From contig OY969903.1 of assembly GCA_963704405.1 (NCBI GenBank), positions 4,774,001 to 4,838,000 on the forward strand: a stretch of 64,000 nucleotides of DNA. Direction: 5' to 3'. Origin of the DNA: MFD01213-c1 sp963704405 (GTDB taxonomy: Bacteria > Planctomycetota > Phycisphaerae > Tepidisphaerales > Tepidisphaeraceae). This document shows, piece by piece, positions 54,985-61,469 of the stretch. Every line of letters begins with the position of its first letter. Position 1 is the stretch's first letter. The position numbers and the translations under genes were made by a program. The notes beneath the pieces were generated by a model. The model saw nothing but the letters and a program-made list of their open reading frames with translations, was not told the DNA's origin and made no database searches.

Positions 54985-55219
54985 GGGGCTGCGTTTAAAC
55001 GGGGTCGTCACCTGCGGGCGGCATCACCTAGATGGAGATTTGGTATCGGTGTGACAGCCGCGCCCCGCAAATTACTGGTTCCTTAACGCACGGGCATGTT
55101 GTCAATCGACCATATTAAGAATGCGTTGCCGAACTACCGCAGACATAGTAGGCCAAGCAAGAATGAGACGTTTAAGCCCATTCTCCTCTGATGGGCTGGT
55201 TCCGGCGGTATTGTCTGCA

Positions 55220-55241
55220 ACTGTGCCGGATTCTGTGCCGC
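55220..55241 (+). repeat. 22-bp arm-type repeat, right copy
   Basis: Identical to 38263-38284 and in the same orientation, 43 bases inside the attR core. It carries two TGTGCCG motifs. It lies in the split integrase tail but in another reading frame than the left copy, so it is conserved as DNA. Confidence 0.65.
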
Positions 55242-55284
55242 CTGATTGTGTCGCGCCTAGTTTTTCAGGGGAAATTGCTCCATC

Positions 55285-55306
55285 GTTCGAATCCTGTCGC
55301 GGGTAT
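55285..55306 (+). other. attR core (22 bp)
   Basis: Exact copy of the tRNA-Arg 3' end at 38132-38153. It marks the right end of the element, and the chromosome continues with GGCGATCC. Confidence 0.92.
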
Positions 55307-55374
55307 GGCGATCCTCTTCGCCGTTGACATCCAGTATTCCGCCTCCGTCAAAACCCTAAGCTCAGGGCACTCAT

Positions 55375-55423
55375 AAAATATCAATGTTTTTCCCTTGATC
55401 GAATCTGGCAAGATTGATATTTT
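55375..55423. promoter_or_regulatory. Inverted repeats upstream of the YncE-like gene
   Basis: AAAATATCAAT (55375-55385) and ATTGATATTTT (55413-55423) are a perfect 11-base inverted repeat spaced 27 bases apart, on an AT-rich background. Nearby, GTGACTGACGTCAC at 55459-55472 contains the palindrome TGACGTCA. They lie 37-130 bases before the gene start, where operators would be expected. Confidence 0.5.
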
Positions 55424-55506
55424 CCCCCTTTCGCATCGCGGATCTGCTCATTTCTGGGTGACTGACGTCACTTCCCACATTTCTCTCACGGCAGGATGGA
55501 AAAACC

Positions 55507-56637
55507 ATGCACTTTCCCTTCAAGCGTTTCAAAGCTTTAATGGCTGGATTCTCCCTTGGCTGCACTGTGGCGCTCAGTGCCCACGCCGCCCCCGTTGCCG
55601 TCAATGGCCGCTTCCAACTCCTTTATGCCGCCCAGGATGACGGCACCATTCACGTTTACGACATCAACAATTCCCATCACCAGCTCAAGGTGGTTCGAGC
55701 ATTTCCCGCCACCTCCGGCGCTGATGTCCGCGGAGCTTGCGCTGCCGCCCCGACCCATCGCTTTTACGTGATGTACAACGTGGGCAGTTCTGGCCACATT
55801 GCCTGCGTTGATCTCCTGAACGATCACATTCTCTTCAACAAAACCATGGCCACCCGCATCGACCGGGGGGACGCTTCTCACGACGGAATGAAACTCTTTG
55901 TGCCCTCGTGCGAATCCGACACCCACCGCTGGGAATATGTGCTGGATCGCAACGCCAACGAAATCACGCGTATCACAATGCCGCCGTCCACGCATGACAC
56001 CTTCGTCAGCGCTGACGGCACCAAGGTCTTCATGGAAAATAAATCCACTGACGACCGCATCCGCACAATCTCAGAATCCAGCAACGCGATCATCGCAACC
56101 TCGGGGAAATTCGCCAACATCATTCAGCCCTTCTCCGTGGACGGCAAAAACAAGCTGATGATCGCCGACGTCGAAGGCATCTACGGCTTCCAGTATGGCG
56201 ACATTTCCACCGGGCGCGTCTTTGGCACCGCGCTGTTCACGGGAACGCGCAATGTGCTCGGCAGTTCCACTCATCCCCACGGCATCGGCATCACCCCGAA
56301 CAACGCGGAGGGCTGGGTCTGCGATCGCGGGACCGGAAATCATTTCGTGCATGTCTTTAACATCGCCAATGCCCCCGCCACCGCGCCCAAGCAAACCCAT
56401 CTGGTGACTGTCACCATGGACAACCCCCATTGGCTCACCTTCGATATTGATGGTCACTATTGTTATGTCGCGGGGGCCAAAGGCCTCAATGAGAACACAA
56501 ATGTCATAGCCACCGCGACCTATAGCCGCGTGGCTACGTTCTCACCATCGGAAGACATGCTCGAAGTCGATTTCAGCAGCACCAGCTCCGTCGTCACCCG
56601 AACCGGCGACCAGTTCGGTATTGGAAGGGCGCACTGA
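55507..56637 (+). CDS. YncE-like beta-propeller protein, exported
   Basis: The 376-residue protein has a signal peptide (1-27, ending AHAA). The rest consists of repeated beta-strand units with patterns such as LLYAAQDDGTIHVYDINNS, PSTHDTFVSADGTKVFMENKS and HPHGIGITPNNAEGWVCDRG, typical of seven-bladed YncE/YVTN-type propellers. These bind ligands or proteins in the periplasm; the function of this one is unknown. It is the first chromosomal gene right of the element, with two inverted repeats upstream and an intrinsic terminator downstream. Confidence 0.82.
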   Translation: MHFPFKRFKALMAGFSLGCTVALSAHAAPVAVNGRFQLLYAAQDDGTIHVYDINNSHHQLKVVRAFPATSGADVRGACAAAPTHRFYVMYNVGSSGHIACVDLLNDHILFNKTMATRIDRGDASHDGMKLFVPSCESDTHRWEYVLDRNANEITRITMPPSTHDTFVSADGTKVFMENKSTDDRIRTISESSNAIIATSGKFANIIQPFSVDGKNKLMIADVEGIYGFQYGDISTGRVFGTALFTGTRNVLGSSTHPHGIGITPNNAEGWVCDRGTGNHFVHVFNIANAPATAPKQTHLVTVTMDNPHWLTFDIDGHYCYVAGAKGLNENTNVIATATYSRVATFSPSEDMLEVDFSSTSSVVTRTGDQFGIGRAH

Positions 56638-56681
56638 AACAGCCGCGGCAACTGCAAACTCGTTTCTTGAAACTTTCAGCG

Positions 56682-56723
56682 ACACGGAACAAGGCTTTTA
56701 CGCCTCGTTCCGTGTTTCTTTTT
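56682..56723 (+). terminator. Intrinsic terminator after the YncE-like gene
   Basis: The stem ACACGGAAC / GTTCCGTGT is extended by AGGC / GCCT and followed by TTCTTTTT. It begins 44 bases after the stop codon. Confidence 0.85.
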
Positions 56724-56893
56724 GCCCCTCTTCCCTTGCTTTTCACTCTTATCTGTCGCATCGTTCAAATTCTGGCACGGGCATTTGGATCACCTGCAAT
56801 CAATAGCGATTTTTCGGCAATTTATGCTCGATGAGCTGGCTTGCCGCATAACGCCTGAGATGGGTGGCTACAATAATCCGGAGAATCCGCCGC

Positions 56894-58840
56894 ATGACGA
56901 TTGGTGAAGACATGTTGGCCCGGGACGAGACAGGCCGCCTGCGTACGCGCATTGCGACCGTCTTTCCACACTCCCAGACCATCGTCACCCTCCCCGGCAT
57001 CCACGCCACGCAGCGGCTTGCCTATGTCGATTCCATCAATCGCAAACGTATCGAAAACGGCCTGGGCCCGCTGACCGAAGAACAGGAGGACGACGCATTC
57101 TCCGACGCGGTGGATCTGGTTCTCGATGATGATGGCACTGTCCTGATCCGCCCGGACCCTGAAAATATGGAGCTGGCGTTTGAAGCTGACGAATTGCTGC
57201 AGCAGTTTGTCTCCAAAAAGCGCATCAAGTTCCTCCACGTCCTCAATTCCCAGGTGCGCGACGCCATCAAACGTCGCGGCGAACGTTGGCGCATCAGCCC
57301 GCTCCCCCGCTCCGTCGATGATATGCACCGCATGATCACCAGCTCCCGAATCGGCATCGGTGGCCGGGAAATTTACTACTACAACAAAACCACCGGCACC
57401 CGCCTCCTTACCTGTCAGGAATTCTGCGGCTTGGCAAAATTGAATGACACCGACCTTCGCCTGCATTTGGCCGAGATCGCCATGCACTGCCATCGCTGCA
57501 ATCGTCTGGGGAACAATGAAGTCGACTTTTTCATGGCCGGCGACCCAACCCTGAAGGACGCCGTCCGCGATGAAACCCTCGCCTGCGGCGAGCCATTCGC
57601 CCTGCGCGATCGCTTTAACGCGCTGTGCGAACGCCTCTGCCGCTGTGTGCCCGCCGAATTTCATAAAGACGATATCCGCAGCCCCGAATGGCGCGGCCAA
57701 ATGTTCGACGCCCTCATTGGCCACACTGATAAAGAAGTCTCCGAAGAATCCCTGCTCGGTCTTAGCGCCGAATTTTTCATGCAGATCGAGTGGCTGCCGG
57801 GCGCTCGCATTGAGGAAGGCGAGCTCCTGCTCGATCCTGTATTTGAAGAAGAAGCCAATGATGGCGGTCCCTCCGAACAGCACATCACTGATGAGCGCGC
57901 CCGCGGATTCATCTTCAATTTCATCCGCGACTTCGGCGATCTCGAATACGTGAATATCGGCCGCGTCCCCGGTTCCCTTTCCAACCGCGAAGCAACGGCC
58001 GGTTGTCGCGGCGTATACCTCGCTGAGGTGAAGCAACGGGAGGCCGCCAAGGCGGTGCTCCGAATCATCCGCATGCAGAAATGGGGCGTTCGCGAACATC
58101 TCGATGAAGGCAAAGACCTGCTGGCCTCCATCCTGGAAGCCGAAGAATACACGCAATATATTCTGGATCGCCGCCTGAGCTGCCGGCAGCTCGGCATGAA
58201 TCTCACCCCGCGCACCGTTGCACGAAAACTTTCGGAGCGCTACTCCGGAGCCAACCGCCAGTATCAGGGCAAATGGATTTACTCCACCTATTTCGAGCGG
58301 GATTATGTCCCCGGGCTGGCCACGGACAAAATTGCCCCATGCCGGCTCGAAAATGACGCCTTCGCCATCCGTCTCGCCCGCGTGCTCGGCCGGGCCGCCG
58401 CATCCAACCTCATTGTCGGCCGCACTAACATTCAGGGCAAAGTCATCTTTGATGATGGCGACGAAGTCGTCGTCGAAGACCAGCAAGGCCTCCCCTCAGA
58501 AATCGTCATTGCCGACCACACGGGCACCTTCGGTGACTATCGCCGCGATCTCCTGGACCTTGCCCCCGCTTATGCCACACCCATCAACAAACGCGCCTCC
58601 GCACTCCACGATATGAACGTTTTCGCCGATGCTTATCTCTCCGCGTTCGTCGAGCGCTTCATGCACATCCAACGCGAATACATCAAGCGCAAGCGTGCCT
58701 TCGACACACTTTTTAAGCACCTCCAGCGCGATGAAGCCGGCAGCCTGTCCTATCGCTGGGAACGCGTACTCCAGCGCCTCGAAGGGGCCGATCCCATCAA
58801 ACTCGCCGACAAAATTCGCCAGAACATCATTTCTCATTAG
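56894..58840 (+). CDS. Large conserved hypothetical protein
   Basis: A soluble, strongly acidic/basic protein of 648 residues that I do not recognise. A Glu/Asp-rich N-terminal half is followed by CHRCNRLGNNEVDFF (possible metal knuckle) and a C-terminal helical half (YLSAFVERFMHIQREYIKRKRAFDTLFKHLQRDE). There is no signal peptide or membrane segment. I prefer the ATG at 56894, preceded by GGAG; an upstream GTG at 56864 is possible. High codon regularity and length make it clearly a gene. A zinc-ribbon membrane protein follows after 41 bases and may be cotranscribed. Confidence 0.78.
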   Translation: MTIGEDMLARDETGRLRTRIATVFPHSQTIVTLPGIHATQRLAYVDSINRKRIENGLGPLTEEQEDDAFSDAVDLVLDDDGTVLIRPDPENMELAFEADELLQQFVSKKRIKFLHVLNSQVRDAIKRRGERWRISPLPRSVDDMHRMITSSRIGIGGREIYYYNKTTGTRLLTCQEFCGLAKLNDTDLRLHLAEIAMHCHRCNRLGNNEVDFFMAGDPTLKDAVRDETLACGEPFALRDRFNALCERLCRCVPAEFHKDDIRSPEWRGQMFDALIGHTDKEVSEESLLGLSAEFFMQIEWLPGARIEEGELLLDPVFEEEANDGGPSEQHITDERARGFIFNFIRDFGDLEYVNIGRVPGSLSNREATAGCRGVYLAEVKQREAAKAVLRIIRMQKWGVREHLDEGKDLLASILEAEEYTQYILDRRLSCRQLGMNLTPRTVARKLSERYSGANRQYQGKWIYSTYFERDYVPGLATDKIAPCRLENDAFAIRLARVLGRAAASNLIVGRTNIQGKVIFDDGDEVVVEDQQGLPSEIVIADHTGTFGDYRRDLLDLAPAYATPINKRASALHDMNVFADAYLSAFVERFMHIQREYIKRKRAFDTLFKHLQRDEAGSLSYRWERVLQRLEGADPIKLADKIRQNIISH

Positions 58841-58881
58841 AATTCAGTGAACGATTCATTAGTCCGTCAGCGGGGAAGTGA

Positions 58882-59703
58882 ATGAGCGGGACAACCAAGC
58901 CAACCTTCGCCTGCTCAGCGTGCGGCAAGCGCTTCACGTGGAAACCAGAATTTACCGGCCGCAAAGTCGCCTGCAGTTGCGGCCACACATTCGCCGCCAC
59001 GCTCGGCCTCGAATCCGCAAAAATGCAAGGCGACGTCTACGACATGGCCCAGCCCACCGTGTTCACCGGCGAAAAATCTCCAACTGCAAAAACTCCAGCC
59101 GCCCCGCCACTCCTCCATTTGCCCCCCGTGAACTCGGCAAAACCCACAACCCTGAGCTCCGTTGCCACCGCATATCCGCGGCGAAAAAGTGCCCGCATAA
59201 ATCTCGAAATCCAGGAACTCGATCCCGAAGCCGAACGTCCCTTCATCCATCTCTATTTCCCATGGATGCTCCTCATTTTCGGCGCGGTGGCGCGAGTTGT
59301 TGAAGTCATTCATTTCACCCAGGGCTCCATGCGGGCGGCGATTCTCCTGGTCATCATCGACATCCACCTTAACGCCCTGGTCATGATCGGCGGCGCCTTC
59401 ATCGCCGCCGCAGTGCTCGGTGTAAACTTCGGCTCCCTCTCCCGCGCCTCGATCAAGCTTGCCGGCATCGCCATTTTCTCCGGCGCTGCCGCCGCCCTTG
59501 TCTCCTCCCTCGACCAAGCCTCCATCCGCGGCCTGATCATCGGGATGCATCTCGCGCTGCTTCTCTACTTTGCGCTTTTCTACGCCCTGTTCGATCTGGA
59601 CCTGCAGGAATCCCTGACGACCGTCATCATCGTCTGGGCCTTGCAATGGGTTGTTGCCGTCGCGCTTTTATTCCCTTACCGCACCCGCCGCGTGATCGCT
59701 TAA
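58882..59703 (+). CDS. Membrane protein with N-terminal zinc ribbon
   Basis: The 273-residue protein starts with a zinc ribbon (Cys10, Cys13, Cys31 and Cys33 in FACSACGKRF and ACSCGHTF). A Pro/Ala-rich linker (about 45-115) is followed by five hydrophobic segments (for example PWMLLIFGAVARVVEVIHF, AAILLVIIDIHLNALVMIGG, LALLLYFALFYALFDLDL). The layout is common among planctomycete membrane proteins of unknown function. The gene follows the large unknown by 41 bases on the same strand. Confidence 0.75.
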   Translation: MSGTTKPTFACSACGKRFTWKPEFTGRKVACSCGHTFAATLGLESAKMQGDVYDMAQPTVFTGEKSPTAKTPAAPPLLHLPPVNSAKPTTLSSVATAYPRRKSARINLEIQELDPEAERPFIHLYFPWMLLIFGAVARVVEVIHFTQGSMRAAILLVIIDIHLNALVMIGGAFIAAAVLGVNFGSLSRASIKLAGIAIFSGAAAALVSSLDQASIRGLIIGMHLALLLYFALFYALFDLDLQESLTTVIIVWALQWVVAVALLFPYRTRRVIA

Positions 59704-59764
59704 TGTTATTCCCGCATCGCCTCTTCGCACGCTTTCCACATCAGGCCATATCCTGTTCAATGCA

Positions 59765-60664
59765 ATGATGAACCAGCCGCCCCAAAAACCCCGTCCGCAA
59801 AACGCCTCATCAAAGGCGGCACAAAAAACGCCTTCCGCAACGAAACATCCCATAACAAAGCCCACGACAACCCCTACCACCGACTGGGGCGAAGTTGCCG
59901 ACTGGTACGACCAGCTTGTCGGTGAATCCGGCAGCGAATACCACCGCGAAGTGGTTCTGCCCAACACCCTTCGCCTGCTCGCCGCCAAACCGGGGGAGCA
60001 AGCCCTCGATCTCGCCTGCGGCCAAGGCGTGCTTTGCCGCCTCCTCGCGGCCAAAGGCGTGGAATCCACCGGCATCGACGCCGCCCCTGAATTAATCCGC
60101 GCCGCCCGCGATCGCGGCCCCGCCGCCAATCCTTCCATTGGCGCCGAACCCTCCGCCCCCATCCATTACCAGGTCGCCGATGCCCGCGATATCACGTTCT
60201 TTCCCGCCAATCATTTTGATGCTGTGGCGTGCGTCCTCGCCATCCAAAATATCCATCCCATCGGGCCGGTCCTCACCGGTGCATCCCGCGTTCTCAAAGT
60301 CGGCGCCCGCCTGGTCCTGGTGATGATGCACCCCGCCTTTCGAGGCCCAAAAGAAACCCGGTGGGGTTGGGACGAATTGGAAAAAATCCAATACCGCCGC
60401 ACCGACCGCTACCTGCTCCCCCGCAAAACTCCGATCGTCACCCACCCCGGAAAAGCCCCCGGAAAATACACATGGACCTTCCACAAGCCTATCGAGGCTT
60501 ATGTCAAAGCCCTCCGCAACGCTGGTTTGCTCATCGACGCCATAGAAGAATGGCCCAGCCACAAAAAAAGCACCAGCGGACCCAGGGCCCCTGCCGAAAA
60601 CATGGCGAGAGAAGAAATCCCCATGTTCATGGCAATCCGCGCGATCAAGGTAAATTTATCCTGA
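59765..60664 (+). CDS. Class I SAM-dependent methyltransferase
   Basis: The 299-residue enzyme transfers a methyl group from S-adenosylmethionine to an unknown acceptor. After a Lys/Pro-rich N-terminal tail (1-40), motif I ALDLACGQGVLCRLL binds SAM, with the acidic GIDAAPELI loop, VADARDI as motif III and HFDAVACVLAIQNI as motif IV/post-I. There is no membrane or signal segment. The neighbouring RsmG is a different methyltransferase on the opposite strand, so the genes merely converge. Confidence 0.85.
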   Translation: MMNQPPQKPRPQNASSKAAQKTPSATKHPITKPTTTPTTDWGEVADWYDQLVGESGSEYHREVVLPNTLRLLAAKPGEQALDLACGQGVLCRLLAAKGVESTGIDAAPELIRAARDRGPAANPSIGAEPSAPIHYQVADARDITFFPANHFDAVACVLAIQNIHPIGPVLTGASRVLKVGARLVLVMMHPAFRGPKETRWGWDELEKIQYRRTDRYLLPRKTPIVTHPGKAPGKYTWTFHKPIEAYVKALRNAGLLIDAIEEWPSHKKSTSGPRAPAENMAREEIPMFMAIRAIKVNLS

Positions 60665-60698
60665 GTGAAGCACTGCACGTACCCATGCGCGGAAGAGG

Positions 60699-61469
60699 TT
60701 AAGCAAATTCACTCAGCGGCCTTCCCTTAGCCGCCGTCGCCGCCCGCGGAAACCGCGCATCCGTCTTACCGACCTTAGGAATCGCAACGATCACGCGATG
60801 CTCTGACTCGGGGAGATCAACGGGGTGAACGACCGCAGGTCCGCCTTTAAGCAGTCGGATAACCTTTTCAGCCGCCGGCAGTTCCTGGGTAATTTTCTGC
60901 CCCTTCATCGCCAGCACCATTCCCCCCTTTCGCACCAGTGGCAGACACCACTCGGCCAGCCAATCCAGCGAAGCAACCGCGCGGGCCGTAACGATATCAA
61001 ACGATTCCCGCATCTCCCCGGATGCGGCATCCTCGGCCCGCAGATCCATCACCTGAACGTTCTCCAGGTCCAGCGTTGCGGTCGTCTCGCGCAAAAATGC
61101 CGCCTTCTTTTTGGTGGCTTCGATGAGCGTTATCTGCACATCCGGCCGACTGATGGCGAGCGGAATGCCTGGCACGCCTCCGCCGCTCCCGATATCCGCG
61201 AGCCGGTGCGGCCCAGCCGGAAGATACGGCAGGAGCGTGAGCGCATCAGCGATGTGACTCAGTTCCGCCGCCGCCCGGTTGGTAATGCGCGTCAGGTTCA
61301 TCGTCTGATTGGCGGCATCGAGCAGGTCGAGGTAGTGAGAAAAAAGCGCATGTTGCGACTCGGTAAAAGTGAGATTGGCGCGGGAGGCCAGTGTGGTCCA
61401 GAGGAAGTTCATGTTATGCGAGTGGCTCGAAGAGCGTCGAATCGAGTTCGCCGAAGTTTCGTGCTGCAT
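60699..61469 (-). CDS. rsmG: 16S rRNA (guanine-527-N7)-methyltransferase RsmG
   Basis: Methylates N7 of G527 in 16S rRNA. The 256-residue protein carries the family blocks NLTRITNRAAAELSHIADAL, LADIGSGGGVPGIPLAI (SAM motif I), ITLIEATKKKAAFLRE, and the ARAVASLDWLAEWCLPLVRKGG segment. The ATG at 61469 overlaps the stop of the GH35 frame (TGATG), suggesting coupling. Homology begins only near Met20 (61412), so the shorter start is possible. The C-terminal 25 residues are a poorly conserved tail. Confidence 0.92.
   Translation of the reverse strand: MQHETSANSIRRSSSHSHNMNFLWTTLASRANLTFTESQHALFSHYLDLLDAANQTMNLTRITNRAAAELSHIADALTLLPYLPAGPHRLADIGSGGGVPGIPLAISRPDVQITLIEATKKKAAFLRETTATLDLENVQVMDLRAEDAASGEMRESFDIVTARAVASLDWLAEWCLPLVRKGGMVLAMKGQKITQELPAAEKVIRLLKGGPAVVHPVDLPESEHRVIVAIPKVGKTDARFPRAATAAKGRPLSEFA

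Larger units (their letters stand above)
38132..55306. mobile_element. Integrative element of about 17.2 kb in tRNA-Arg(CCT)
   Basis: Bounded by identical 22-bp direct repeats at 38132-38153 (inside the tRNA gene) and 55285-55306. Contents: integrase, HTH proteins, AlbA_2 and NERD proteins, small membrane proteins, candidate origin, TOPRIM/SF3 primase-helicase, a large polyvalent-like protein and several unknowns. No capsid, portal, terminase, relaxase or secretion gene is visible. This suggests a phage satellite, a plasmid-like integrative element or a mobilizable island that relies on another element for transfer. One IS630 copy has landed in it. The type is inferred; the boundaries are seen directly. 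Confidence 0.9.
55102..55306 (-). pseudogene. int: Separated 3' end of the integrase gene at attR
   Basis: Reading the minus strand from the attR core downward, in the same frame as the integrase in the left core, gives 60 codons (55284 to 55105) followed by TGA. They encode DGAISPEKLGATQ... and end LKRLILAWPTMSAVVRQRILNMVD. The composition and the AWPTM...R..I...V ending look like an authentic integrase tail. In the excised circle this joins the integrase at residue 442. In the integrated state it has no start and is presumably silent. Confidence 0.78.
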
